Below are positions 35,631-44,501 of a DNA stretch of 64,000 nt, piece after piece (the first letter of the stretch is position 1; each line of letters opens with the position of its first letter). The DNA lies in the NCBI GenBank assembly GCA_964371865.1, contig CAYJOR010000006.1:1-64000 (forward strand). Direction: 5' to 3'. A program made the position numbers and the translations under genes. Below the pieces are notes generated by a model, which saw only the letters and a program-made list of their open reading frames with translations, was not told where the DNA came from and ran no database searches. The stretch comes from CAYJAZ01 sp964371865 (GTDB lineage Bacteria > Desulfobacterota > Desulfovibrionia > Desulfovibrionales > Desulfovibrionaceae).

Positions 35631-35683
35631 AGTTAGGCTATCTCTGTAAGAAATAGTGATTCAAGAGCTCTGCATAATTATTT

Positions 35684-35736
35684 TCGAGAGGGGGAAACCA
35701 CGTTTTTGAGTCAAAAACGGTGTTTCCCCCTCTCGA
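35684..35736. repeat. Long palindromic element B (related to element A)
   Basis: TCGAGAGGGGGAAAC (35684-35698) pairs perfectly with 35722-35736; inside, CGTTTTT (35701-35707) pairs with AAAAACG (35713-35719). A tail agctctcccccttcctta follows. Arm composition (GGG..GGGAAAACC-type outer arm, T-rich inner arm) and tail match element A at 4496-4547, so the two are copies of one element class rather than chance hairpins. Confidence 0.75.
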
Positions 35737-35886
35737 GCTCTCCCCCTTCCTTAAAAACCATTTACTGGAATATCAATAAGTTAGAAACATACCCTAAAGT
35801 AAAAAGAAAATTATTAGCTTTTCTCAATAAGGTGTTCAGTAACTATGTAGAGGTCTTGATTCTAATACTACACATAGATAAAAATA

Positions 35887-35924
35887 AAAAAAGGGGAAAA
35901 TATTGAAAATATTTTTCCCTTTTT
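35887..35924. terminator. Bidirectional terminator
   Basis: AAAAAGGGGAAAATATT (from 35887) pairs with AATATTTTTCCCTTTTT (to 35924) around a 3-base loop, with A-run on one side and T-run on the other. It ends the hybrid kinase operon on minus and can stop read-through from the channel gene on plus. Confidence 0.85.
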
Positions 35925-35938
35925 GTTTGCTATGTATT

Positions 35939-38900
35939 TTATATTATAGATTTAATTTGTTCTATTATAGGTAGTGGTTCATCGTAATCGTATTCAGCTA
36001 TATAGTCTTTAATCCGAGTAAGTAGTGATAAAATTTCATCCCCCCAGTCATAAGACATAAGTTCTGAGAGTATGGATTCAATTTTTGTTATATCAACGAA
36101 ATCAATAGCTTCTGATAATTCTTCAAGTTTTGTTTTTAATAAAGATTTATCAGCATTTGATTTTTTTTCTTCTTCTTTAGGTTGATATGAAATTATTACC
36201 GCTTGTAAACTTTCAAGTATGTCATGAAAATCTTTGAGGAAATTTTCGGTATTGTTACAGATAAAGTCCCAATTACTATTTGATGCAGCATCTTCTAACT
36301 CGGCAGCTTGTTTTGAGAGTGCTATGGCTCCTATTGATGCAGATGCACTTTTAATTGCATGCACTTCAATCTTAAATGCGTGCAAGTCTCGTGAAGTATA
36401 ATAGTTTGCGATTGTAGAATGTTTCTTGATTCCATCAGAATGATAAATCTTTATAATATCAAGATAATTTTTGAGACTTCCACCAAGACTACGGAGTCCA
36501 AGCTGAACGTCAATATTTTCTATTTCTAGCTTTATTTCTTCTTTCTCGCTATCAGTCTCCTTAGCAAGTAAATCAAAGTCAAGCATGATTACTTTTTCTT
36601 TTGGTAACCAGTTGAGCAAAACTTCATTAAGTTTATTTATTTCTATAGGTTTTGCAAGAAAATCGTTCATACCTTCTTCAGTAAAGAGAGCTTTTGTTCC
36701 AACAATAGCATTGGCAGTAAGAGCAACAATTGGAAGGTTTTTGTAATACTCACCCTCAGTTTTTCTAATTTCTATTGTTGCATCAATACCATCCATTTCA
36801 GGCATCATATGATCCATAAAAACAAGGTCATAGCTATTATTTTTAACTTTTGCAACTGCTTCAATTCCATTCATCGCGGTGCTTATCGTGAACTGATAAG
36901 GTCGCATAAGCTCACTTGCTACTTTCAAGTTCACAGGATTATCGTCAACTAAGAGTACTTGGGCTGTTGGAGCAATAAAATTCAGAGATTTTGAATCAGA
37001 ATCAAAGTAAGAAATTGTATTATTTAGAGCATTTGCAATTTGTAGGCAGTTTACAGGCAAGATAATAGTATAAATGTCATCATCGCTTAGTTTTGTATAG
37101 CTTCCCTCAGAAAGTAAGACAATTCTTGAGTTAATACCTTGTTTTTCTTTAAGTTTTTGAACTTTTGGAAGATGCAAGTTCGGAACAAAAATATAATCAA
37201 AGTAACTTTCATTGAGTCTTTCATATAATTCTGACTGATTTGTACAAAGAGTACACTTAGAGCCAAGATTTTCAATTGTTTCACGTATAGAAGCGATATA
37301 TGGCGCGCGGGATTCGTACAACAAAACAGTTTTTGGAGATTCAACACGAGCAAATGGTGTATAATCAAGTGTTTTTTGTGGAATTGATATTGTAAAAGAT
37401 GAGCCTTTACCATATTCAGAAGTTGCAGAAATTGAACCATTCATCATTTCACAGAGTTTTTTTGAAATAGCAAGACCTAGACCAGTTCCTTCAATATTCC
37501 TGTTTTTTGTGGTATTTACGCGTTCAAACTCCTCAAAGAGTTTTTGCATATCCTCTTCTTTAATACCCATTCCGGTATCAAACACTTCAAAGTTGAGCAA
37601 GGCCTCTTTCTCACTATAACCTCCTGTAATTCTTAATCCTATATGTCCGCTTGGAGTAAATTTAATAGCATTGTTTACAAGATTGATTAAAATTTGCTTT
37701 AAGCGAATTTCATCTCCAATAAGTTTAGCAGGTAGAGTAGAATCGATGTAAGTATAGAATAATAAAGGTTTTTCTTCAAGGCGCATACGTGCAACGCTAA
37801 TAACGTCGTGCACTAAAGATGGAAGAAGGTATTCTGTCTCTACAATGTCAAGTTTGCCAGATTCAATTTTTGATATGTCCAGAATATCATTGATGATTGT
37901 GAGTAAACTATTACAGGCATTTTTTATGCCTACAGCGTATTCATTAATTTCATTTTCTTCAGATTTTCTTAAAATAATTTCAGCCATTCCGGAAATAGCG
38001 TTCATAGGAGTACGAATTTCGTGGCTCATATTTGCAAGAAAATTTGTTTTTGCTTGTGAACTCATAAGAGCTTCTTCGTGAGCAATTCGCAATTCTTCAT
38101 TAATTTCAGCTTTTTGAATGATATTTGCGAAAAGAGAGCCACTCAATTTGAGCATATTTTCTTCGATTTCTGTAAAAAGCTTCTGTCTAGTTCTGCTTGT
38201 GATTGCAATAAAGCCCCAAGCCTCGCCATTAAGGTATATAGGCGTGAGCAAAAATGAGCGAACTCCCAAGAATGACATGAAAAGTTGTTCCATCCATGTA
38301 AGACTTGTAGACATAATATTTAAAGTCTTTTCTTCCTGAACAGCTTTCAATAGAGTAGGGAAGTGAATTTCATAGTCAATATGATCATAAATATCAAAAT
38401 CTGAAAAAGCATACTGATAAAACTCTTCTTTTTGATCGGTTCTAAATTTTCCTTCAGAGAGTTTTTCGACATCGAAAATATCAAGTGCGTGCATTATGTG
38501 ATCTTTATCGACGTAAAAATCATAATCCCATTGGTAAGCGGCATAGCAACATAATTTACCATTTACAACTTTATTTCGCCAGATAACTATGTTATTGTCA
38601 TCTAAGGATTTTTCAAGAAAGTGAACAGCCGAAGTTATTTCCTTATCTATAAGTTCATAGTTTTCTAAAGAGAGTAGACGCTGAGAAACAGTATTTACAG
38701 CAAGCAACATTTTATCATGTTCAATCAATGATTTAGTTCTAAGTTCAATTTGTTTTTCTAGGTGAACTTGATAGTTTTCGAGTTGAAGCATTGCTGTTTC
38801 TAGTTCATCTTGATATGTTTTTAACGCATCAATATTGAGATGTCCACCCATTAATCTCGTTGGTTTGCCGTCTTTATCTCTTTCAATTATTCTTCCAACA

Positions 38901-39598
38901 TCTTTAGTCCAAATATAGTGACCATCATTATGCTTTAAACGGACTTCACACTCAAATTTTTCAATTTTTCCTTCAATATAGTCATAGAGTTGTTTAACTA
39001 GCTGGGCTTTGTCATCAGGATGAGTAATATCCTGAAAATCTTCAATAGATGCTATAAATTTTTCATTTGGATAACCAATAAGAGACATATATTCAGCATT
39101 ATAAGCTATTGAATTATTAGTAAGATCCCAATCCCATGTGGCAAATTTTGTTATTCCTATAACAATATCTAGGAGGTCACTACGTTCTTTTAGTGCGAAA
39201 TCGTCCATTTTTTGAGCTGTTACGTCCTGAACGATACCGCAAATAATTGTAGGTATACCTTCTTCATTATAGTTTGTTACACGTCCTTTATCGAGTGCCC
39301 AAATAAGTGAACCATCTTTTTTAATGAGTCGAAAAACGGAAGCGTAAAATTCATTTTTTCCAGAAATATGTTCATCTATACAAGCCAAAGTAGGCGCAAG
39401 ATCGTCGGGATGGAGTAAAGATTGCCAAGATTTAATATCGTTTTGAAGCTCGTCTACATCATAACCGGTAATTTCTTTCCATTCCTTGCTATAATAAAGT
39501 TCATCAGTTTCCAAAAACCAAATCCACGTTCCAACTTTTGAGATAGATAGAAGGTCTAAAACCTGTTCATTTGTAAATAGCTCATTTGAACTTTTCAT
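35939..39598 (-). CDS. Hybrid sensor histidine kinase (PAS-PAS-GAF-HisKA-HATPase-REC-HPt)
   Basis: A 1219-residue soluble multidomain kinase without membrane segments. PAS1 about 10-125 (GTWIWFLETDELYYS), PAS2 about 140-260 (ATWDWDLTNNSIAYN), coiled coil to 305, GAF-like domain about 310-500, HisKA with FLANMSHEIRTPMNAISG (His near 524), HATPase about 635-750 with GIKEEDMQKLFEEF and GTGLGLAISKKL, a receiver-like domain about 757-860 without the phospho-acceptor Asp pattern, a true receiver about 878-1000 (LLVDDNPVNLKVA, FMDHMMPEMDG) and an HPt domain (HAIKSASASIG, His near 1073). Second gene of an operon with the HD-GYP regulator, 32 bases apart. Signal unknown. Confidence 0.92.
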   Translation of the reverse strand: MKSSNELFTNEQVLDLLSISKVGTWIWFLETDELYYSKEWKEITGYDVDELQNDIKSWQSLLHPDDLAPTLACIDEHISGKNEFYASVFRLIKKDGSLIWALDKGRVTNYNEEGIPTIICGIVQDVTAQKMDDFALKERSDLLDIVIGITKFATWDWDLTNNSIAYNAEYMSLIGYPNEKFIASIEDFQDITHPDDKAQLVKQLYDYIEGKIEKFECEVRLKHNDGHYIWTKDVGRIIERDKDGKPTRLMGGHLNIDALKTYQDELETAMLQLENYQVHLEKQIELRTKSLIEHDKMLLAVNTVSQRLLSLENYELIDKEITSAVHFLEKSLDDNNIVIWRNKVVNGKLCCYAAYQWDYDFYVDKDHIMHALDIFDVEKLSEGKFRTDQKEEFYQYAFSDFDIYDHIDYEIHFPTLLKAVQEEKTLNIMSTSLTWMEQLFMSFLGVRSFLLTPIYLNGEAWGFIAITSRTRQKLFTEIEENMLKLSGSLFANIIQKAEINEELRIAHEEALMSSQAKTNFLANMSHEIRTPMNAISGMAEIILRKSEENEINEYAVGIKNACNSLLTIINDILDISKIESGKLDIVETEYLLPSLVHDVISVARMRLEEKPLLFYTYIDSTLPAKLIGDEIRLKQILINLVNNAIKFTPSGHIGLRITGGYSEKEALLNFEVFDTGMGIKEEDMQKLFEEFERVNTTKNRNIEGTGLGLAISKKLCEMMNGSISATSEYGKGSSFTISIPQKTLDYTPFARVESPKTVLLYESRAPYIASIRETIENLGSKCTLCTNQSELYERLNESYFDYIFVPNLHLPKVQKLKEKQGINSRIVLLSEGSYTKLSDDDIYTIILPVNCLQIANALNNTISYFDSDSKSLNFIAPTAQVLLVDDNPVNLKVASELMRPYQFTISTAMNGIEAVAKVKNNSYDLVFMDHMMPEMDGIDATIEIRKTEGEYYKNLPIVALTANAIVGTKALFTEEGMNDFLAKPIEINKLNEVLLNWLPKEKVIMLDFDLLAKETDSEKEEIKLEIENIDVQLGLRSLGGSLKNYLDIIKIYHSDGIKKHSTIANYYTSRDLHAFKIEVHAIKSASASIGAIALSKQAAELEDAASNSNWDFICNNTENFLKDFHDILESLQAVIISYQPKEEEKKSNADKSLLKTKLEELSEAIDFVDITKIESILSELMSYDWGDEILSLLTRIKDYIAEYDYDEPLPIIEQIKSII

Positions 39599-39630
39599 AA
39601 CTAAAACCTTGTTTGTAAATTAGTAAATTA

Positions 39631-40746
39631 TTAATAAACTATCATTGTTGCTTCGGTTGCAGGTTCTTCATATAATGTACTGATTTCTTTAAATTTATCT
39701 GCTACAGTTTTGAAAACCTCAATAAGCTTAGGATCGAAGTGTTTACCACCTTCTGAAATGATTATTTCAATAGCTTTATCGTGTTCCATAGGTTCTTTAT
39801 AAGGTCTGCGAGAAATGAGCGCATCATAAACATCCACAATCGCCATAAGTCTTCCTGTAAGAGGAATATCCGTGCCTTTAAGATTTCTAGGGTAACCCGA
39901 ACCGTCCCATTTTTCGTGATGAGAACTTGCAAATTCTGCAGCGACCATTAGAAATTCAGCATCTTGAATATTTGCCATTGCAGAACGTATTGCTTTCGCA
40001 CCGATATTAGTATGCTCTTTCATCACAGTAAATTCATGCGGTGTAAGACGACCTTCTTTAAGTAAGATACTGTCAGGAATAGAAATTTTACCAACATCGT
40101 GCATTTGAGACGCATGCGCATAAAGATCAATGTCTATATCTTTAAGTTCGTTTGAATATACACCTTGTTCAATGACTTTTGTCATAAGTTCTTTAATAAA
40201 GTCGCGAGTACGAACCAAGTGACCGCCAGTACTTCCATCACGTTTTTCAACCATATCAGCTAAACCATGGACAACAGCATACTGCAGCTTAGTGATTACC
40301 TGTGTTTTTTCTTTTACCATTTCCTCTAAGTTATTGGAGTAATTTTGTAATTCTCTTTGTTGATGAGCTAGTTTTAAATGCAATTCAACACGCTTGAGAA
40401 GTAATGGAAAAGAAAATGGTTTTATGATGTAGTCAACTGCGCCTAAGTCTAAACCTTCAAATTCACTGTGTGTATCATCTTTCGCAGTGAGAAAAATTAC
40501 AGGAACATCAGGCATAGGATGAGGCATTTTCTTTATTTCTTTAATGACAGCAAAACCATCCATATCGGGCATTTCTACGTCGAGTAAGATGAGGTCAGGC
40601 ATAACTTTTTGTAGTATTTTCAAAGCCTTTTCACCACTCGGAAGAAGAACAACATCGTAATGACTTTCAAGAGCTTTACGAACAATATTGAGATTTGTTA
40701 CATTGTCATCTATAACAATTATTTTAGCTTTTTTTGATTCAGACAT
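39631..40746 (-). CDS. Response regulator with HD-GYP phosphodiesterase output
   Basis: A 371-residue regulator. The receiver domain (about 8-125) has DDN near the start, the phospho-acceptor in LLDVEMPDMDG (about Asp57) and LTAKD. The HD-GYP domain (about 160-350) has HDVGKISIPDS (about 215), EHTNIGAKA, and SSHHEKWDGSGYP (about 280), so hydrolysis of cyclic di-GMP is expected. It precedes the hybrid kinase in one operon, and the kinase HPt domain is a likely phosphate source. C-di-GMP removal usually favours motility over attachment. Confidence 0.95.
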   Translation of the reverse strand: MSESKKAKIIVIDDNVTNLNIVRKALESHYDVVLLPSGEKALKILQKVMPDLILLDVEMPDMDGFAVIKEIKKMPHPMPDVPVIFLTAKDDTHSEFEGLDLGAVDYIIKPFSFPLLLKRVELHLKLAHQQRELQNYSNNLEEMVKEKTQVITKLQYAVVHGLADMVEKRDGSTGGHLVRTRDFIKELMTKVIEQGVYSNELKDIDIDLYAHASQMHDVGKISIPDSILLKEGRLTPHEFTVMKEHTNIGAKAIRSAMANIQDAEFLMVAAEFASSHHEKWDGSGYPRNLKGTDIPLTGRLMAIVDVYDALISRRPYKEPMEHDKAIEIIISEGGKHFDPKLIEVFKTVADKFKEISTLYEEPATEATMIVY

Positions 40747-40769
40747 AAATTTGTATTCACTGTTTAAAT

Positions 40770-40808
40770 ATTTTTCATAAAACTACATGAAAAATAATAT
40801 AATGTCAA
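40770..40808 (-). promoter_or_regulatory. Promoter of the regulator-kinase operon with an overlapping dyad
   Basis: On the minus strand TTGACA (40803-40808), 17-base spacer, TAGTTT (40780-40785). The inverted repeat ATTTTTCAT-N8-ATGAAAAAT (40770-40795) is centred on the -10, so an operator is plausible. Confidence 0.6.
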
Positions 40809-40936
40809 TCTATTTAGTTTGTTAGGAGAAAATACTAATAGATAAATGAAAAAAAATAATGCTCATAAAAATTATTGATATGGTAGTAAAATATCAAAAG
40901 AAAAAAATATTTTTTAGATAAAATATAACTATAAAT

Positions 40937-41314
40937 CTACAGTAATTCAATTAAATAAAGCATAGCTCTAAAAATTGCAATACCTAAAATGATATGAACT
41001 AAAATATAAAGTAAACTTACAAACGGACTTTCAACTAATAAGAGTTGAGCTTCGTGAATCATAGCAGAAAATGTTGTAAATGCACCTAAAAAACCAGTCA
41101 TGCAGAGGGTTCTGTAAATTTGCGGAATTTCATATTTTATACTAATAGCGTATACTATAGCGAATAGAGCACAACCAACAAGATTTACAATTGTAGTTCC
41201 CCAAAGGTAAGGAAAAATAAAGAATTTATTAAAGAATAAAGTTAGTAAATATCGCGCAAGTGTTCCAAATGCACCAAAAAGCATAAGAATGCAAACTTGA
41301 GGAAAACTAAGCAT
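40937..41314 (-). CDS. crcB: CrcB/FluC fluoride channel
   Basis: A 125-residue four-helix membrane protein of the Fluc family, which exports fluoride as a dual-topology dimer. Landmarks: GAFGTLARYLL at the start, WGTTIVNLVGCALFA in helix 2, and the conserved TGFLGAFTTFSAM of helix 3 that lines the pore. A single gene implies the homodimeric type. AAGGAA precedes the ATG. There is no room for a fluoride riboswitch between the ahbC terminator and its start, and none is visible. Confidence 0.93.
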   Translation of the reverse strand: MLSFPQVCILMLFGAFGTLARYLLTLFFNKFFIFPYLWGTTIVNLVGCALFAIVYAISIKYEIPQIYRTLCMTGFLGAFTTFSAMIHEAQLLLVESPFVSLLYILVHIILGIAIFRAMLYLIELL

Positions 41315-41362
41315 TAAAATTCCTTTTATATGTAATTCAAGTTGGATAGATTGATAAAATTT

Positions 41363-41397
41363 AAGGGAAAATGCAGTTAAAAAACTGCATTCTCCCT
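41363..41397 (-). terminator. Terminator of ahbC
   Basis: AGGGAGAATGCAGTT pairs with AACTGCATTTTCCCT on the minus strand (41364-41397; one G-U pair), loop of four T. It is perfect only in the minus orientation, where ahbC ends at 41418. The tail is A/T-rich (TAAATTTTAT). Confidence 0.75.
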
Positions 41398-41417
41398 ACT
41401 TTATTCAAAGTGAAAAA

Positions 41418-42611
41418 TTATAACATTTCACCGGTGATTTCTTCATCTGTGAGATAACAAGCCGGATCATCAGCCCAAATATCACCATGAACTGCTTCTG
41501 CACGGTGTCTAAAGTTACCGGCACAAATGTTCAAGAATCTACAACGTTGGCAACGACCTTTTAGATGAGGGCGTTTATCTTTAAAGTTGTGTAGTAATTC
41601 AATGTTAGGGTCAGTCCAAATTTCAGAAAATGGACGTTCTAAAACATTACCAAATGATATGTGACGTAAGAATTGATCAGCGTGAACAGAACCATCCCAA
41701 GAAATACAACCAATTCCGCGACCTGATGAGTTACCTTCATTATATTGGAGTAATTGAAGAACTTCAGCTGCACGTTTAGGATCCTCTTTGAGGAGACGTA
41801 GGTATACAAGAGGCCCGTCTGCATGGTTGTCAACTGTTAGAATTTCTTTTGGAGTTCCTGCATCGTGAAGAGCACGAGTTTCGTCCATAATAAGGTTAAC
41901 AACTTCGCGAGTTTGTGCATGATCTAAATCTTCTTTCACAAGCTCTGAACCACGTCCTGCATACACAAGATGATAGAAGCAAGCTCTAGGGATTTCATAA
42001 TCCTTAAGGATTTGGAATATTTTAGGAATTTCTTGGTAGTTCTGTTTATTAATTGTAAAACGAACACCAACTTTAATTCCTTCAGCCATAGCATTTTGAA
42101 CACCTTCTAGAGCACGTCTGAAAGAGCCTTTAACAGCTCGAAATTTATCGTGAATTTCTTCTCCGCCATCAAGAGAAATACCCACATAAGAAAAACCAAC
42201 TTCCTTGAATTCTTTAGCTTTTTCTTTAGTGATGAGAGTTCCGTTAGTTGAAATAACAGCACGCATTCCTTTTGAAGTTGCGTAGTGGGCTAATTCTGTA
42301 AGATCTTTTCTGATAATTGGTTCGCCGCCTGAAAAAAGAATTACTGGTGAACCAAAATTTGCTAAATCATCAATCATTACTTTAGCTTGATCAGTTGAAA
42401 TAGGGTCTACACCTTTATTTTCTTCAACAGCATGAGCGTAGCAGTGAACACATTTAAGGTTGCAACGCTTTGTCATATTCCATACAACAACCGGTTTTTT
42501 ATCGGCTGAGAATTGAAGAAGGTGAGACGGGAGTTTGCCGGATTCTCTTCCGTATCTAAGAGCGTCTGATGGTTCTACTTGTCCGCAATAAAGTTTTGAA
42601 ATACCAATCAT
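41418..42611 (-). CDS. ahbC: AhbC-type radical SAM enzyme (12,18-didecarboxysiroheme deacetylase)
   Basis: A 397-residue radical SAM/SPASM protein. Cluster motif CNLKCVHC about residues 50-57, SGGEP near 95, and the C-terminal auxiliary-cluster cysteines (CISWDGSVHAD, CQRCRFLNICAGN, DDPACYLTDEEI). The ending GNFRHRAEAVHGDIWADDPAC is typical of the AhbC/NirJ group. In sulfate reducers AhbC removes acetate chains from 12,18-didecarboxysiroheme on the alternative haem pathway. NirJ of d1-haem synthesis is the other possibility, but no denitrification gene is seen. It is monocistronic; the other Ahb genes are outside the window. Confidence 0.85.
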   Translation of the reverse strand: MIGISKLYCGQVEPSDALRYGRESGKLPSHLLQFSADKKPVVVWNMTKRCNLKCVHCYAHAVEENKGVDPISTDQAKVMIDDLANFGSPVILFSGGEPIIRKDLTELAHYATSKGMRAVISTNGTLITKEKAKEFKEVGFSYVGISLDGGEEIHDKFRAVKGSFRRALEGVQNAMAEGIKVGVRFTINKQNYQEIPKIFQILKDYEIPRACFYHLVYAGRGSELVKEDLDHAQTREVVNLIMDETRALHDAGTPKEILTVDNHADGPLVYLRLLKEDPKRAAEVLQLLQYNEGNSSGRGIGCISWDGSVHADQFLRHISFGNVLERPFSEIWTDPNIELLHNFKDKRPHLKGRCQRCRFLNICAGNFRHRAEAVHGDIWADDPACYLTDEEITGEML

Positions 42612-42711
42612 TTTTAATCCTTATCTCATATATTTTAAGTTTTTACTTGTAAATTTCCGAAATAAGATGTACATAATTTTTGTATTAATTTCTGTGACTG
42701 GAAACACAATT

Positions 42712-43644
42712 ATGAAAAAAATTATATGTATCGTAGGTCCAACCGGATCTGGTAAAACAGGTTTAAGCCTTGAAATAGCTGAATATTTAAAATCTCAAAA
42801 TAGAAAATCTTGTATAATAAATGCTGATTCACGTCAAGTATATAAGGATTTTCCTATTATAACAGCTCAACCATTGGATGAAGAAAAATCACAAGTATCT
42901 CATAAATTATATGGATTTATGAATTGTGAAGATCAATGTAATGCCGGAATCTGGCTTGACCTAGTTCACAAAGAAATTGATACAGCTTATGAAAATAATG
43001 TTGTACCTATTTTAGTTGGCGGTACCGGAATGTATATAAAAGCACTTACAGAAGGAATTGCTCAAATACCTAAAATACCAGAAGAAATATCAAGTTTTCT
43101 TGTTGATAAGCTTAATAAATTTGGCGTTGAAAAGCTCTATTCCGAACTTGAAAATGTTGACCAAGAATATTCTAAAAAAATCCATAAAAATGATAGACAA
43201 AGAATATGTAGAGCCTTGGAAGTATATAAATTTACAAATAAAACACTCACTGAGTGGCATCAATCAGCTCATTCACAGAGCAGGTATGATAGCTATAAAA
43301 TAGGTGTTGGAATGCCGCTCGACGAGCTAACTCCTTATCTTTATAAAAGAATTGAATTAATGCTTGAACAAGGAGCATTAGAAGAGGCAAAGAAGGCTTA
43401 TGAAAACTATAAAAGTTTATCTTTGCCTGGCTGGTCTGGAATTGGATGTCAAGAATTAGGTATGTATATTAAAGGGATATATGATTTTGATGAAGCTAAA
43501 GAACTTTGGGAAAAAAATACCAGAGCTTATGCAAAAAGGCAATGGACATGGTTCAGAGCTGATAAAAAAATAGATTGGTGTCACCCATTTGATAAAGAAA
43601 AAAGAGAAAAAATCAAAAAAGATATAGATAAATTAATAAATTGA
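42712..43644 (+). CDS. miaA: tRNA dimethylallyltransferase MiaA
   Basis: Adds the isopentenyl group to A37 of tRNAs reading UNN codons. The 310 residues hold the P-loop GPTGSGKTG near the start, NADSRQVYKDFPIITAQP, the VGGTGMYIKAL loop, DRQRICRALEVY, GAL-EEAKKAY and the C-terminal TRAYAKRQWTWFR. I choose ATG 42712, which gives the family N terminus MKKIICIVGPTGSGK; an in-frame ATG at 42667 would add 15 residues with no support. Ribosome site is weak (GGAAA). Its terminator is shared with ksgA. Confidence 0.95.
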   Translation: MKKIICIVGPTGSGKTGLSLEIAEYLKSQNRKSCIINADSRQVYKDFPIITAQPLDEEKSQVSHKLYGFMNCEDQCNAGIWLDLVHKEIDTAYENNVVPILVGGTGMYIKALTEGIAQIPKIPEEISSFLVDKLNKFGVEKLYSELENVDQEYSKKIHKNDRQRICRALEVYKFTNKTLTEWHQSAHSQSRYDSYKIGVGMPLDELTPYLYKRIELMLEQGALEEAKKAYENYKSLSLPGWSGIGCQELGMYIKGIYDFDEAKELWEKNTRAYAKRQWTWFRADKKIDWCHPFDKEKREKIKKDIDKLIN

Positions 43645-43649
43645 TAAAG

Positions 43650-43685
43650 AAAAAGGGAAATTACCAAAGTACTTTCCCTTTTTTT
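43650..43685. terminator. Bidirectional terminator between miaA and ksgA
   Basis: AAAAAGGGAAA (43650-43660) pairs with TTTCCCTTTTT (43673-43683+) around a 12-base loop, with A-run and T-run on the two sides. It sits between convergent genes. Confidence 0.8.
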
Positions 43686-43703
43686 AGATAGATTTTCAAA
43701 CAA

Positions 43704-44489
43704 TTACTTTGATTTCTTACTATAAATAAATTCTGACATTTTTACAAAAGTTTGAACATCAATAGTTTCAGCTCTTGCAGTTGGAAGAATATCAAACGTT
43801 TCAAGCATTTCAACAGAGTAAGCACCAAATTTAGATTTTTTAAGTATTCCGTTTAGCTGCTTACGTCTCTGCTGGAAACAAATTTTAACCAAATCAGCTA
43901 AAATTTCAGGGTGATGAGGCATTTTATCCTGTGGAAATGGATACAAACTTATCACAGCTGAATCAACTTTAGGCGGCGGATTGAAAGCGCGCGGACTTAC
44001 TACAAATTCTTTTTTTACTTGACAAAAGGCTTGTAACCAAATACTTAAAACTCCATAAGCAGATGTATTTACTTTTGCAACACATCTATCAGCAACTTCG
44101 TTTTGAATCATGAAAACTGCACGCTCAAGAGATGGAGTTTGAGAGACAATATCCCACATAAGAGGTGAGGCAACATTATAAGGTAAGTTGCTGATTATTT
44201 TAATGTTATTATTTAGAGATTTCCAATCAAACTTCAAAGCATCCGTATGAACTACTTTTATGCTTTCTTTTGCATTTTCGCTGTGTAACTGAGCAAACCT
44301 ATCATCTTTTTCAAGTATAAGAAAAGATGAAAAAGGTAATTCTTTCAATATGTTTGTAAGAGCACCTGTACCGGGCCCAATTTCAAGAATGCTATCGTTT
44401 TCTTGAACATCGAGGAGGTCAACAATTTTATTGCATATATTTTTATCATGCAAAAAGTGCTGACCTAAACTTTTTTTTGCAAAGGTCAT
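43704..44489 (-). CDS. rsmA: 16S rRNA dimethyladenosine transferase RsmA (KsgA)
   Basis: Dimethylates two adjacent adenosines in helix 45 of 16S rRNA late in 30S assembly. The 261 residues show KKSLGQHFLHDKNI at the start, ILEIGPGTGALT (SAM-binding), NLPYNVASPLMW (the catalytic NLPY motif), and FNPPPKVDSAVI. It lies 12 bases after hom and is co-transcribed with it. Confidence 0.96.
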   Translation of the reverse strand: MTFAKKSLGQHFLHDKNICNKIVDLLDVQENDSILEIGPGTGALTNILKELPFSSFLILEKDDRFAQLHSENAKESIKVVHTDALKFDWKSLNNNIKIISNLPYNVASPLMWDIVSQTPSLERAVFMIQNEVADRCVAKVNTSAYGVLSIWLQAFCQVKKEFVVSPRAFNPPPKVDSAVISLYPFPQDKMPHHPEILADLVKICFQQRRKQLNGILKKSKFGAYSVEMLETFDILPTARAETIDVQTFVKMSEFIYSKKSK

Positions 44490-44501
44490 AGTTATCCTGT
44501 T

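Larger units (their letters stand above)
35631..35938. other. Intergenic region with palindromic element B and a bidirectional terminator
   Basis: 308 bases between convergent genes. It contains element B (35684-35736) with its C-rich tail, then about 130 bases of AT-rich sequence with no convincing gene, then the bidirectional terminator at 35887-35924. Confidence 0.6.

Noticed and set aside
35706..35906. A 66-codon frame on plus after palindromic element B
   Set aside because: It begins inside the palindrome and ends in the bidirectional terminator; composition is that of the repeats, not of a protein.
41315..41417. Fluoride riboswitch before crcB
   Set aside because: Only about 50 bases lie between the ahbC terminator and crcB, and the aptamer motifs are absent.
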